Source: SYIM01 sp039800205
Lineage (GTDB): Bacteria > Pseudomonadota > Gammaproteobacteria > Burkholderiales > Burkholderiaceae_E
Reading direction: 5' to 3'
NCBI GenBank assembly: GCA_039800205.1
Contig: JBDLRB010000162.1
Span: 1-22,888, forward strand
DNA: 22,888 nucleotides
Made by a program: the position numbers and the translations under genes. The notes beneath the pieces are model-generated. The model ran no database searches. It was not told the origin of the DNA and saw nothing but the letters and a program-made list of their open reading frames with translations. The first letter of the stretch is position 1, and the number at the start of each line of letters is the position of its first letter. Below are positions 1 to 8,122 of the stretch, piece after piece.

Positions 1-568
1 AGCCCGAGTCCTCGACGTAATCAAGATCGAGCACCGCCCGTCCGCCCACCACGCCCACCGACACTGCAGCAACGTGATCGACGATCGGTGAGCGGGCGAG
101 TCGCCCGCGTTCGATCAGCCAGCCCACCGCATCGCAGGCCGCGACAAATGCGCCTGTGATTGATGCGCAGCGTGTCCCCCCGTCCGCCTGCAACACGTCA
201 CAGTCGAGCGTCAGGGTCCGCTCACCCAGGGCGTGGAGATCAAAGACCGCCCGCAGGCTGCGCCCGATCAGACGCTGGATCTCCTGGGTGCGCCCGGACT
301 GCTTCCCGCGTGCCGCCTCGCGGTCGCCTCGCGTATGGGTCGCACGCGGCAGCATGCCGTACTCGGCCGTGACCCAGCCCTTGCCCGAACCCTTCAGAAA
401 AGCGGGCACCTTGTCTTCGACACTTGCCGTGCAGAGCACTCGCGTGTCGCCGCATGCGATCAGGACTGAGCCTTCGGCGTGTCGCGTGTAGCCCCGCTCG
501 ATCACAACGGTGCGCAAATCGTCGAATTGACGACCTCCGGATCGATCACTGGGAACGGATTCGTTCAT
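1..568 (-). CDS. rph: Ribonuclease PH, C-terminus cut by window edge
   Basis: RNase PH is a phosphorolytic 3'-5' exoribonuclease that trims tRNA 3' ends. The minus strand reads without a stop from an ATG at 568 to the window edge (about 189 residues; the family is usually near 240). Diagnostic stretches are GDTRVLCTASVE near residue 40, TAEYGMLPRATHTR near 65, the Arg-rich RGKQSGRTQEIQRLIGRSLRA near 85, and GGTRCASITGA near 130, which holds the Gly-Thr-Arg phosphate-binding site. The start is supported by GAGG six bases upstream. It is divergent from yicC, a common betaproteobacterial arrangement. The missing part is the C-terminal end of the single PH domain. Identification is secure. Confidence 0.95.
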   Translation of the reverse strand, partial: MNESVPSDRSGGRQFDDLRTVVIERGYTRHAEGSVLIACGDTRVLCTASVEDKVPAFLKGSGKGWVTAEYGMLPRATHTRGDREAARGKQSGRTQEIQRLIGRSLRAVFDLHALGERTLTLDCDVLQADGGTRCASITGAFVAACDAVGWLIERGRLARSPIVDHVAAVSVGVVGGRAVLDLDYVEDSG

Positions 569-623
569 GGGCGGCCTCGATGGATTCCCCGAACCTCAAG
601 CTGAGGATCCAGGGGACAATTGG

Positions 624-651
624 AATATTCACTACAATATTGGGTTGTCAT
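624..651 (-). promoter_or_regulatory. Candidate sigma70 promoter for rph
   Basis: In the AT-rich patch between rph and yicC the minus strand reads ATGACA (651-646), a 16-base spacer, then AATATT (629-624). These match 5 of 6 and 4 of 6 positions of the -35 and -10 consensus. A start of transcription near 617 would leave about 50 bases of leader before the rph ATG. This is a visual match only. The same AT-rich patch must also hold the promoter of the divergent yicC operon, for which I found no good match. Confidence 0.3.
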
Positions 652-678
652 TCAGATTATCAGAAGCGTACAAGGCCC

Positions 679-1590
679 TTGAGCGATACGACTCTCTCCG
701 CGCGCAGCGAAATCCAGAGCATGACCGGGTTCGCCTCGGCCGTTCGGGAACTTCCGACCGGGCAACTCAGTGTCGAGCTACGCAGCGTGAACGCGCGATT
801 CCTCGACCTGTCCTTTCGATTGCCCGACGAGTTGCGAGGTGCGGAGTGGCCGCTTCGGGAGTTGATCACCGGCCGGGTGCTCCGCGGGAAGGTCGAGTGT
901 CGGGTCGGAGTGCGAACCGTGCCGGGCGCGGATGAGCGGCTCGACCTGCAGGCGATCCAGCGACTGGCCGAAACGGGCGATCGTATCCGGGCGATCTTCC
1001 CCGACCTGACCCCTCCGTCCCTGCTCGAAGTCATGCGCATGCCGGGCATCATGGCCGAGACCCGCCCCGGCTCGGATCTGATCCCCGAGGTGATTCAGTG
1101 CGGACGGACGGCACTGAACGCATTCACTGAAGCGCGAGCCCGCGAAGGAGAACGTCTCATCGCGACGATCCGGGAACGCGCGCAGCGCATCGACGTCATC
1201 GTCGCGGATCTCGCAGCCGTCGGCCCGCAGTTGCTGGCCACGCACGAAGCCCGATTGGTCGAGCGCCTGCGCGCAGCCGTCTCCGCAAGCCATGCCCCGC
1301 TGCCCCTTGAGGAAACCATGGCGAGGATTCGGCAGGAAGTCACGCTTCATGGCATGCGCATCGATATTGCAGAAGAGATCGACCGGCTTCGCAGCCACCT
1401 GAATGCCCTGTCAGACACCTGCGGGGGTCCCGGCCCGGTCGGGAAGAAGCTTGACTTTCTGCTCCAGGAATTCAATCGTGAAGCCAACACCCTGGCCTCG
1501 AAGGGCGCACTGCCCGAGGTTGGCCGGATCGCCGTCGAACTGAAACTGCTGATCGAGCAGATTCGGGAACAGGTCCAGAACCTCGAATGA
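679..1590 (+). CDS. yicC: YicC family endoribonuclease
   Basis: YicC-family proteins are stress-linked endoribonucleases reported to act on RNA and small RNAs. The family N-terminal signature SMTGFA is present, as are VELRSVNARFLDLSFRLP, RGKVECRVGV and the C-terminal block KLDFLLQEFNREANTLASK followed by ELKLLIEQIREQVQNLE. The signature normally sits a few residues inside the protein (M-x-x-S-M-T-G-F). I therefore favour the TTG at 679 (303 aa, CAAGG three bases upstream, a short spacing) over the ATG at 721, which is the Met of SMTGF itself (289 aa; E. coli YicC is 287). The start stays ambiguous. The stop overlaps the gmk start in ATGA, so translation is probably coupled and this is the first gene of a yicC-gmk-rpoZ-spoT run. 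Confidence 0.9.
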   Translation: MSDTTLSARSEIQSMTGFASAVRELPTGQLSVELRSVNARFLDLSFRLPDELRGAEWPLRELITGRVLRGKVECRVGVRTVPGADERLDLQAIQRLAETGDRIRAIFPDLTPPSLLEVMRMPGIMAETRPGSDLIPEVIQCGRTALNAFTEARAREGERLIATIRERAQRIDVIVADLAAVGPQLLATHEARLVERLRAAVSASHAPLPLEETMARIRQEVTLHGMRIDIAEEIDRLRSHLNALSDTCGGPGPVGKKLDFLLQEFNREANTLASKGALPEVGRIAVELKLLIEQIREQVQNLE

Positions 1591-2258
1591 GCCTCAGACA
1601 CGCCAATCCCGGCAGCCTGTTCGTGATCGTTGCCCCGTCCGGGGCAGGCAAGACCTCCCTCGTCCGCGCACTCCTCGAGCGCGACCCGAGCATCGGCCTG
1701 TCGGTGTCTTACACCACCCGCAGCGCGCGCAACGGCGAGATCGACGGTGTGCACTACCATTTCATCGACGAAGCCGAGTTTTTCCAGCGCAGGGAGGCCG
1801 GCGAGTTTCTCGAGTGGGCTCACGTCCATGGCAATTTCTACGGAACCTCGCGGGCATGGATCGAGGCCACGACCCAGGGTGGGAAAGATCTGATCCTGGA
1901 AATCGACTGTCAAGGCGCCCTTCAGGTCCGGAAGTTGTACCCGGAGGCAGTGGCGATCTTTATCGCGCCTCCCTCGCTCGCTGAACTCGAACGACGCCTG
2001 AGGGCACGCGCCCAAGATTCCGATGCAGTGATCGCTGCGCGGATGACCGCCGCGAGAACCGAGCTCAGCCAGGCCGAGAAATTTGAATATGTTATTATCA
2101 ATCAAGACTTTGCGACGGCAGTCGAGCAACTGAACGCCGTCGTCCGGGCGGCCAGGCTACGCTTCTCGCGACAGCATGCCCGACACCCGGGAATCTTCGC
2201 AGCCCTCGGCATCGTCCAGACGATGCCCGAGGCCCTTGACGCTCGATCACATCGGTAG
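1587..2258 (+). CDS. gmk: Guanylate kinase
   Basis: Guanylate kinase phosphorylates GMP to GDP with ATP and feeds GTP (and so ppGpp) synthesis in the cytoplasm. The P-loop APSGAGKTS is at residues 16-24. The GMP-binding region follows with VSYTTRSARNGEIDGVHYHF, EFLEWAHVHGNFYGTS and the ILEIDCQGA strand, then the lid region RLRARAQDSDAVIAARM. Length is 223 aa against about 207 in E. coli; the extra residues are at the C-terminus. The ATG overlaps the yicC stop by four bases and rpoZ starts eight bases after its stop. The operon therefore links purine nucleotide supply with the omega subunit and SpoT, both tied to ppGpp. Confidence 0.97.
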   Translation: MSLRHANPGSLFVIVAPSGAGKTSLVRALLERDPSIGLSVSYTTRSARNGEIDGVHYHFIDEAEFFQRREAGEFLEWAHVHGNFYGTSRAWIEATTQGGKDLILEIDCQGALQVRKLYPEAVAIFIAPPSLAELERRLRARAQDSDAVIAARMTAARTELSQAEKFEYVIINQDFATAVEQLNAVVRAARLRFSRQHARHPGIFAALGIVQTMPEALDARSHR

Positions 2259-2266
2259 GCACACAC

Positions 2267-2470
2267 ATGGCCCGAATCACCGTCGAAGACTGCCTGAGGC
2301 AGATCCCCAACCGCTTCCAGCTGACGCTGGCCGCCACCTATCGTGCACGCATGCTGGCACAGGGGCACACCCCCAAGATCGAGAGCAAGGACAAGCCCAC
2401 CGTGACCGCCTTGCGTGAGATCGCGCAGGGCAAGGTCGGCATCGAAATGTTGAAGCGCATTCCGACCTGA
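2267..2470 (+). CDS. rpoZ: RNA polymerase omega subunit
   Basis: Omega is the small subunit that helps fold and hold beta' in RNA polymerase and forms part of the ppGpp site 1 in proteobacteria. The 67-residue protein begins MARITVEDCLRQIPNRFQLT, the typical proteobacterial omega start (MARVTVEDC...NRF.L), and contains the TALREIAQGKV conserved block. GGTAGG lies upstream of the ATG. It sits directly between gmk and spoT, the usual order in proteobacteria, followed by a GC-rich potential hairpin before spoT. Confidence 0.97.
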   Translation: MARITVEDCLRQIPNRFQLTLAATYRARMLAQGHTPKIESKDKPTVTALREIAQGKVGIEMLKRIPT

Positions 2471-2480
2471 GTGCCGCTCG

Positions 2481-2527
2481 GGCGTCCGGTCGGCCTGGCC
2501 GCTCGGCGGGGCCGGCCGCAGGACGCC
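2481..2527 (+). other. Strong GC-rich hairpin between rpoZ and spoT
   Basis: GGCGTCC at 2481-2487 is the exact reverse complement of GGACGCC at 2521-2527. Inside it, CGGTCGGCC (2487-2495) can pair with GGCCGGCCG (2510-2518) with one G-U, and the loop holds GCCG-CT-CGGC. No run of U follows, so it is not a classical intrinsic terminator. It ends 16 bases before the listed spoT ATG, so in the mRNA it could attenuate transcription or mask the spoT start. Function is inferred. Confidence 0.45.
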
Positions 2528-2543
2528 GCGGGGCCCTGATCCG

Positions 2544-4859
2544 ATGCTCCAGCAAACCTTCGTTACCCCCTCTGCAGACGTGAATGCGGTCGCCGTTGCG
2601 CCGAGACCGGAAGGGGATCTGGCGGGCCCAACCCGGGGGGCTGCGCGGGGCATACGGGGCCGCCCTGCGGAGCCGGTGGGCCCACTGGTCGAACAGGGCT
2701 TTGTGGCCACCCCGGACGAACGGAGCATTGTTTCTCTCGCTGCGCTGACCGCCCGGGCCGCCGAGTATCTCGGCGAGGATGATCTGCGGCGCATCCGGGA
2801 CGCGTATCGGTTCGGCGACGAGGCGCACCTCGGTCAGTTCCGCTCCAGCGGGGAGCCCTACATCTCGCACCCCATTGCGGTCGCCGAGATCCTGGCGGGA
2901 TGGAAACTCGACGCCGACACGCTGATGGCGGCACTACTGCACGATGTGATCGAAGACAGCGCGGTCGCCAAGCAGATCCTTGCTGAACGATTCGGTCAAG
3001 CCGTGGCTGAACTGGTCGATGGGGTCTCCAAGCTCGATCGGGTCGAGTTCGCATCCAAGGAACATCAGCAGGCTGAAAGCTTCCGGAAGATGCTGCTGGC
3101 GATGGCTCGGGATGTTCGGGTCATCCTGATCAAGCTGGCCGATCGCCTGCACAACATGCAGACGCTCCATGTCCTGCCGGCGGCCCGCCAGCAACGGATC
3201 GCCCGGGAAACCGTCGATATCTACGCGCCGATCGCACACCGTCTCGGTCTCAATCTGCTGCACCGTGACCTGCAGGATCTCAGCTTTCGCGCGCTTTACC
3301 CAGCCCGCTACCAGACGCTGCAGAAAGCCGTGCACGCCGCCCGGGGCAACCGCCGTGAAGTGCTCGGGCGGATTCGCGAAAGCGTCACGCGGGCGCTGGC
3401 CGAACTCGGGATCCAGGCCGAAATACAGAGTCGCGAAAAGTCCCTCTTCTCGATCCACAACAAGATGCGCGAAAAGCGACTGTCTTTCGCGCAAGTGCTC
3501 GATGTGTACGGCATGCGCGTGATTGTCGACAGTGTCGCGCAGTGTTACCTCGCGCTGGGCGCGTTACACATGACCTTCAAGCCGGTGCCCGGCCGGTTCA
3601 AGGACTACATCGCCATTCCAAAGGTCAACGGCTATCAGTCCCTGCACACCACGCTGGCGGGCCCCTTCGGCACCCCGGTCGAGTTCCAGATCCGTACGCG
3701 GGAGATGCAACGCGTTGCGCAGGCCGGCGTGGCCGCGCATTGGCTTTACAAGGCGCACCACGAGACTTTTTCTGATCTGCACCAGCGGACCCATCAATGG
3801 CTGCAGTCCCTGCTCGACATCCAGAACCAGACGGGCGACTCGCTTGAGTTCATCGAAAACGTCAAAGTCGATCTTTTCCCAGACGCCGTCTATGTGTTTA
3901 CGCCGCGCGGCGATATTCGCGCATTGCCGAGGGGTGCAACGGTTCTTGATTACGCCTATGCGATTCACACTGACATCGGCAACCGGGCAACGGGCGGGCG
4001 GGTCAACGAGGACAGCGTGCCCTTGCGTACCGAGCTGGTCAATGGCGATGTGGTCGAGGTGGTCACCGACCCCGAATCGCGGCCGGATCCGAACTGGCTG
4101 TCATTCGTCCGGACCGGGCGTGCGCGCGCGAGCATCCGGCACAGCCTGCGCACGCTGAACTACCGCGAATCGGTGGAGTTGGGTCGCCGACTCCTCGACC
4201 AGTCCTTGAGCGCGCTGCGCATACGGCTGCCCTCGCTCGAGCTGAGCGTGCTCGAACGAAGTGCTCGAGAGGCGGGTGTGCGCAATGTCGACGAACTGTA
4301 TGCCGAGATTGGCTTGGGCAAATGTCTGGCGCCCGTGGTCGCGCGAACGATTGCACTGCAGTTCTCTTCAAAGGCTGCGGCGCTGGCCCTGCCGCGTCCT
4401 GCACCAATGGTTGTACATGGCAACGAAGGCAGCGCCGTCAACTATTCTCGCTGCTGCAGCCCGCTTCCCGGTGACCCGCTCGCCGGGTACCTGCGTGGAG
4501 GACACGGTCTGGTTCTGCATCGCGCCGATTGCACGATCGCCCTCAAGCAGCGCGATCGTGACGCCGAGCGCTGGGTCGACGTCGACTGGTCCGACGAGGT
4601 CACGGGTCAGTTCCGGACCGATATCGAACTGAATGTGCGCAATGACCGGGGTGTGCTGGGCAAGGTCGCGGCAGAAATCGCCGCCAGTGATTCCAATATC
4701 GCGCATGTCTCGATGGATGAAGCACCCGGTGCACAGCTTGCCGTCCTGCGATTTGTCCTGATGGTCCGCGATCGCGTCCATCTCGCCCGGGTTCTGCGCG
4801 CGCTGCGCCAGCTCCCTGAGGTGCTGAAGATTTCCAGATTCCATAGCGATCGAGCTTAG
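2544..4859 (+). CDS. spoT: Bifunctional (p)ppGpp synthetase/hydrolase SpoT
   Basis: SpoT makes and degrades the alarmone ppGpp. The hydrolase domain is intact: SGEPYISHP at 102-110 and the catalytic LLHDVIED at 131-138, with KLADRLHNM at 197-205. The synthetase domain carries RFKDYIAIPKVNGYQSLHTT at 351-370; RFKD is the basic RxKD motif of bifunctional enzymes. A TGS domain lies near 445-508, a Cys-containing region with SRCCSPLPGDP near 635-645, and a C-terminal ACT domain near 690-765. E. coli SpoT would align from about residue 61, so the first 60 residues (Pro/Gly/Ala-rich) are an extension or a mis-chosen start; GTG at 2703 is an alternative. It is the last gene of the yicC-gmk-rpoZ run. 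Confidence 0.95.
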   Translation: MLQQTFVTPSADVNAVAVAPRPEGDLAGPTRGAARGIRGRPAEPVGPLVEQGFVATPDERSIVSLAALTARAAEYLGEDDLRRIRDAYRFGDEAHLGQFRSSGEPYISHPIAVAEILAGWKLDADTLMAALLHDVIEDSAVAKQILAERFGQAVAELVDGVSKLDRVEFASKEHQQAESFRKMLLAMARDVRVILIKLADRLHNMQTLHVLPAARQQRIARETVDIYAPIAHRLGLNLLHRDLQDLSFRALYPARYQTLQKAVHAARGNRREVLGRIRESVTRALAELGIQAEIQSREKSLFSIHNKMREKRLSFAQVLDVYGMRVIVDSVAQCYLALGALHMTFKPVPGRFKDYIAIPKVNGYQSLHTTLAGPFGTPVEFQIRTREMQRVAQAGVAAHWLYKAHHETFSDLHQRTHQWLQSLLDIQNQTGDSLEFIENVKVDLFPDAVYVFTPRGDIRALPRGATVLDYAYAIHTDIGNRATGGRVNEDSVPLRTELVNGDVVEVVTDPESRPDPNWLSFVRTGRARASIRHSLRTLNYRESVELGRRLLDQSLSALRIRLPSLELSVLERSAREAGVRNVDELYAEIGLGKCLAPVVARTIALQFSSKAAALALPRPAPMVVHGNEGSAVNYSRCCSPLPGDPLAGYLRGGHGLVLHRADCTIALKQRDRDAERWVDVDWSDEVTGQFRTDIELNVRNDRGVLGKVAAEIAASDSNIAHVSMDEAPGAQLAVLRFVLMVRDRVHLARVLRALRQLPEVLKISRFHSDRA

Positions 4860-4873
4860 ACCCAAGCGCTCAT

Positions 4874-4901
4874 CGGAGGGGGCTAGAGCGTGCCCCCCTC
4901 G
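4874..4901. terminator. Hairpin between convergent spoT and greB
   Basis: CGGAGGGGGC (4874-4883) faces GCCCCCCTCG (4892-4901) across an eight-base loop, giving a nearly perfect G/C stem with one shifted base. It lies in the 47 bp gap between the converging stops of spoT and greB and could serve both strands. There is no clear U run on either side, so it is a weak intrinsic terminator candidate. Confidence 0.45.
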
Positions 4902-4906
4902 AACAC

Positions 4907-5473
4907 TCAGGGGTCAATACGCTGATAGCGAACCTCGGTCACTTCAATCTCGGCGATACCTTCGGGCAGGTTCACGCGGATGACGTCGCCCTCCTGGGTT
5001 TTCAGTAGCGCGCGTCCGATGGGAGAAACCCAGCTGATTCGTCGTCGGGCGGGATCCACTTCATCTACGCCCACAATCGTGACCGTCTCTTCATCGCCCC
5101 CATTTCTCAAGAAGCTGACCGTTGCACCAAAAAAAGCCTGCGGTGTCCCTGTGCGGGCTTCGGGATCAACGACCTCAGCGATTTCGAGTCGCTTGGTCAG
5201 GAATCGGATCCGGCGATCGATCTCCCGGAGGCGCTTCTTGCCATAAAGATAGTCACCGTTTTCAGACCGGTCGCCGTTCGAAGCGGCCCAGGAAACGACC
5301 CGGACCACCTCGGGACGTTCGATATCGAGCAGCTCCATCAATTCCTGCCGCATGCGGGCGTGACCGGCCGGGGTCATGTAGTTTCGGGCGCCCGCCGGGA
5401 TCGCCTCGGCGCCGGGCGCCAGATCCTCCTCCTCATCGCCCGGAGCGTCATCGCGCACGAAGGCCTTGCTCAT
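4907..5473 (-). CDS. greB: Transcription elongation factor GreB
   Basis: GreB binds the RNA polymerase secondary channel and stimulates cleavage of backtracked RNA. After a roughly 30-residue N-terminal extension rich in Asp/Glu, the protein has YMTPAGHARMRQEL and then the coiled-coil hairpin with ERPEVVRVVSWAASNGDRSEN and the GreB block YGKKRLREIDRRIRFLTKRLE. The loop acids (Asp and Glu of GDRSEN) that position the catalytic Mg2+ are present. The C-terminal FKBP-like domain ends with SPIGRALLKTQEGDVIRV. At 188 aa it is longer than E. coli GreB (158). The WAASxGDRSEN and KKRLREIDRR sequences favour GreB over GreA. It starts seven bases after the pmbA stop, so the two are probably co-transcribed. 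Confidence 0.93.
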   Translation of the reverse strand: MSKAFVRDDAPGDEEEDLAPGAEAIPAGARNYMTPAGHARMRQELMELLDIERPEVVRVVSWAASNGDRSENGDYLYGKKRLREIDRRIRFLTKRLEIAEVVDPEARTGTPQAFFGATVSFLRNGGDEETVTIVGVDEVDPARRRISWVSPIGRALLKTQEGDVIRVNLPEGIAEIEVTEVRYQRIDP

Positions 5474-5480
5474 TGCGCGG

Positions 5481-6821
5481 TCAGGTTCCCGCGATCGCCA
5501 TCGATTGGATCAGGACCGAGCCACTGCGCTTGGTGCCGCGGGTGATCTCGTCCGCCCCCACCGCGACGATGGCTGCGAACATGTCCCGGAGGTTCCCTGC
5601 GATCGTAATTTCCTCGACGGGGTATTGAATGATGCCGTTCTCGACCCAGAATCCAGTCGCCCCACGTGAATAATCGCCGGTCACATAGTTGACGCCCTGA
5701 CCCATCAGGTCGGTGACAAAAAGCCCTGTCCCCAGCTTGCGAAGCATCTCGGGCAAACCATCGGTCTTGCGTCGCTTGCTGCTCAGCAGCCGCAGGTGGT
5801 GCGACCCCCCGGCGTTACCCGTGGTCTTCATGCCCAGCTTCCGTGCGGAGTAGGTCGAGAGGAAATAACCCTGCAGGATGCCCCGCTCGACGACCCGCCT
5901 GCGAGCCGTGGCACAGCCCTCGCTATCAAATGGAGCGCTGCCCGATTCCGCACGGCGATGGGGATCTTCGACGATATCGATATGGGACGCGAACACGCGC
6001 TCACCCAGACGTTCGGTGAGAAAGCTGGCCTTGCGGTAAAGGGCACCGCCGCTTGCGGCCTGAACAAAATGTCCCAACAAGCCGCACGCGATCGGAGACT
6101 CGAACAAGACCGGCGCGTGGCGGGTACTGAGCCGGCGGGCACCCAACCGAGACAGGGCACGCTCGGCCGCATACCGCCCAAGCGCTGCCGGATCGGCCAG
6201 CCGATCGGCCCTGCAATCGGTGCTGTACCAGTCATCACGCTGCATCTCGCGGCCCCGCCGCGCGATCGGCGCGCACGCGATTGAGTGACGACTGTAGGGA
6301 TAACCACCCGCAAAGCCCAGCGAGTTGGCCGACAGAAACTGGCCATGGCCGACCGTCACGGAGGCCCCCTCGGAGTTGCGGATCATGGGGCTGGTTCGGA
6401 ACGCAGCATCCTCCGCCGCGCACGCCAGGGCAACCGCTTCCTCAACCGATACGGCCCATGGATGAAACAGGTCGAGATTGGGCGGATGGACGGCGAGGGT
6501 CTCCGGGTCCGGGAGCCCTGCACAGGGGTCTTCGGCCGTAAAGCGGGCAATGTTGTAGGCCGCCTCGACGGTTTCTGCCAACGAGCGCGCAGAGTAGTCC
6601 GAGGAATTCGCGTGCCCCCGTCGTTGGCCGAGGTAGACCGTGACACCGATCCCTTTGTCGCGATGCTGCTCGATGGTCTCAACCCGCCCACGCCGGACGT
6701 TGACCGAGAACCCGCTGCTCTCGGAGATGTCGACCGCAGCCCCCGTTGCACCCAGTTCGCGGGCACGCCGCAACATCACTTCGGCGCTCTCGCGCAACTG
6801 CGACTGATCGTATTCGAACAT
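5481..6821 (-). CDS. pmbA: Metalloprotease-family protein PmbA/TldE
   Basis: PmbA (TldE) is the inactive partner of the TldD/TldE zinc protease that matures peptide antibiotics and degrades CcdA in E. coli. The 446-aa product fits the family (450 aa in E. coli). Family-like stretches include FSVNVRRGRVETIEQHRDKGIGVTVY, SEGASVTVGHGQFLSANSLGF, RLGARRLSTRHAPVLFES and the C-terminal LFVTDLMGQGVNYVTGDYSRGATGFWVENG. The last block is strongly diagnostic. No HExxxH zinc motif is seen, as expected for TldE rather than TldD. The reading frame opens up to 6899, but I chose the ATG at 6821 because GAGG sits eight bases upstream; ATG 6854 has no visible ribosome site. It is followed by greB and is divergent from yjgA. 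Confidence 0.94.
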   Translation of the reverse strand: MFEYDQSQLRESAEVMLRRARELGATGAAVDISESSGFSVNVRRGRVETIEQHRDKGIGVTVYLGQRRGHANSSDYSARSLAETVEAAYNIARFTAEDPCAGLPDPETLAVHPPNLDLFHPWAVSVEEAVALACAAEDAAFRTSPMIRNSEGASVTVGHGQFLSANSLGFAGGYPYSRHSIACAPIARRGREMQRDDWYSTDCRADRLADPAALGRYAAERALSRLGARRLSTRHAPVLFESPIACGLLGHFVQAASGGALYRKASFLTERLGERVFASHIDIVEDPHRRAESGSAPFDSEGCATARRRVVERGILQGYFLSTYSARKLGMKTTGNAGGSHHLRLLSSKRRKTDGLPEMLRKLGTGLFVTDLMGQGVNYVTGDYSRGATGFWVENGIIQYPVEEITIAGNLRDMFAAIVAVGADEITRGTKRSGSVLIQSMAIAGT

Positions 6822-6829
6822 CCTGGCTG

Positions 6830-6833
6830 CCTC
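6830..6833 (-). promoter_or_regulatory. Ribosome binding site that sets the pmbA start
   Basis: The minus strand reads GAGG followed by eight bases and the ATG at 6821. The two upstream in-frame ATGs (6854 and 6899) lack a comparable site, so this decides the start. Confidence 0.6.
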
Positions 6834-6920
6834 GTCTGATGAGCGCGGTATCATAACAACAGGTTCTGACCCCCAGACCTGCATGCCCTGCCCGTCCAAC
6901 TGATTTGCTGACCCCTATCG

Positions 6921-7481
6921 ATGCGTCGTTCAAGCCCCCTGCCAGACGAAGACCAGACCGAGCGGCCCAGCAAATCGCAGCGCAAGCGGGACAGCCACGC
7001 GCTCCAGGATCTGGGCGAACAACTGGTGGAACTGTCTGATGAACGATTGCTCGCACTTGGCGTTCCTGAACGCCTGCACGACGCCATTCGCCTTGTGCGA
7101 ACGATCCGGGCCCACGAGGGGCGCAGACGGCAGATGCAGTACATCGGACGCCTGATGCGTGAAGAGGTCGATGTCGATGCCCTCCGGGGGGCGCTTGAGG
7201 AGGAACACAGTCGGCATCGCATCGATACGGCCCTGATGCACGAAGCTGAACGTTGGCGCGAACAGCTGATTGCCGAACCGGATGCACTGATCCGATGGGT
7301 CGATCGCTGGCCCGACACGCGGCCGCGGATCGAAGCGCTGGTCACCGCGGCGCGATCAGAAGTGGCGAGTGGAACGCGCGGTCGGCATTATCGTGACCTC
7401 TACCGGCTCCTGCGCGACACGCTGACGGCTGCCGAACGCGCTGTACCGCCTGATCGCGATCAGCCCCCGCTGAACGCCTGA
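6921..7481 (+). CDS. darP: Ribosome biogenesis protein DarP/YjgA (DUF615)
   Basis: YjgA (DarP) associates with the late 50S ribosomal precursor and aids its assembly. The 186-aa protein has the family pattern: a charged N-terminus with SKSQRKRDSHALQDLGEQLVELSDERL, then EGRRRQMQYIGRLMR (E. coli has EGRRRQLQLIGKMLR), LIRWVDRWPDTRPRIEALVTAAR and RHYRDLYRLLRDTL. The acidic/basic, mostly helical composition fits. Its place beside pmbA and mogA matches the usual betaproteobacterial order pmbA/yjgA/mogA. It starts 99 bp from the divergent pmbA and ends 14 bp before mogA, so it is probably co-transcribed with mogA. Confidence 0.92.
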   Translation: MRRSSPLPDEDQTERPSKSQRKRDSHALQDLGEQLVELSDERLLALGVPERLHDAIRLVRTIRAHEGRRRQMQYIGRLMREEVDVDALRGALEEEHSRHRIDTALMHEAERWREQLIAEPDALIRWVDRWPDTRPRIEALVTAARSEVASGTRGRHYRDLYRLLRDTLTAAERAVPPDRDQPPLNA

Positions 7482-7495
7482 ACGCTTCGACCGAC

Positions 7496-8086
7496 ATGAA
7501 TACACCCACGATCCGAATCGGGCTGGTCTCCGTCAGCGACCGCGCGTCTCAGGGCACCTACGAGGACCGCGGCATTCCCATGCTGACCGAGTGGCTGGAC
7601 CGCGCGCTCATCACCCCCTGGACGGCCCTCACGCGCTTGATCCCCGACGAACAGACGCTGATCGAGCAGACGCTGATTGAACTGGTGGACCGCGAGGCCT
7701 GCAGTCTCATTCTGACGACGGGCGGCACAGGACCAGCGGTCCGTGACGTCACGCCCGAGGCCACGCTTGCGGTTGCCCACCGCGAAATGCCCGGGTTCGG
7801 CGAGCAAATGCGTCAGATCAGCCTGAACTTCGTGCCCACCGCCATCCTCTCTCGGCAGGTTGCCGTGATTCGTGGCCAGGCACTGATCATCAACCTGCCG
7901 GGGCAACCCAAGTCCATCCGCGAGACCCTGGAGGGCCTCAAATCACCCGATGGTGAGCCACGCGTTCACGGCGTATTTGCGGCGGTACCCTATTGCCTGG
8001 ATCTGATCGGCGCGCCCCGGATCGACACCGATCCAGCCGTCTGCAAGGCCTTCCGGCCAAAATCAGCACAGCCGCAACAGACTTGA
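7496..8086 (+). CDS. mogA: Molybdopterin adenylyltransferase MogA
   Basis: MogA adenylates molybdopterin before molybdate insertion in molybdenum cofactor synthesis. At 196 aa it matches E. coli MogA (195) almost end to end: RIGLVSVSDRASQGTYEDRGIP at the start, LIPDEQTLIEQTL, the MPT-binding TTGGTGPAVRDVTPEAT, then REMPGFGEQMRQISL, FVPTAILSRQVAVIRGQALI and INLPGQPKSIRE. The C-terminal AFRPKSA is also shared. No strong ribosome site is visible before the ATG; it lies 14 bp after the yjgA stop. No other molybdopterin genes are in the window. Confidence 0.96.
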   Translation: MNTPTIRIGLVSVSDRASQGTYEDRGIPMLTEWLDRALITPWTALTRLIPDEQTLIEQTLIELVDREACSLILTTGGTGPAVRDVTPEATLAVAHREMPGFGEQMRQISLNFVPTAILSRQVAVIRGQALIINLPGQPKSIRETLEGLKSPDGEPRVHGVFAAVPYCLDLIGAPRIDTDPAVCKAFRPKSAQPQQT

Positions 8087-8100
8087 TGGGCCGAAGTGCC

Positions 8101-8115
8101 GGACCCGAACGGTCC
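8101..8115. terminator. Small hairpin between convergent mogA and relA
   Basis: GGACC (8101-8105) and GGTCC (8111-8115) form a five-base stem with a five-base loop in the 36 bp gap between the two stops. There is no U run. This is a weak candidate only. Confidence 0.2.
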
Positions 8116-8122
8116 AACTGCG

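Noticed and set aside
778..1398. 206-codon minus-strand frame opposite yicC
   Set aside because: It is antisense to conserved YicC sequence and is an artefact of GC-rich coding.
1347..2129. 260-codon minus-strand frame across yicC and gmk
   Set aside because: It spans two strongly supported plus-strand genes and its product has no recognisable family features.
3965..4865. Overlapping minus-strand frames opposite the C-terminal half of spoT
   Set aside because: They are short, mutually overlapping and lack domains, while spoT is continuous and conserved here.
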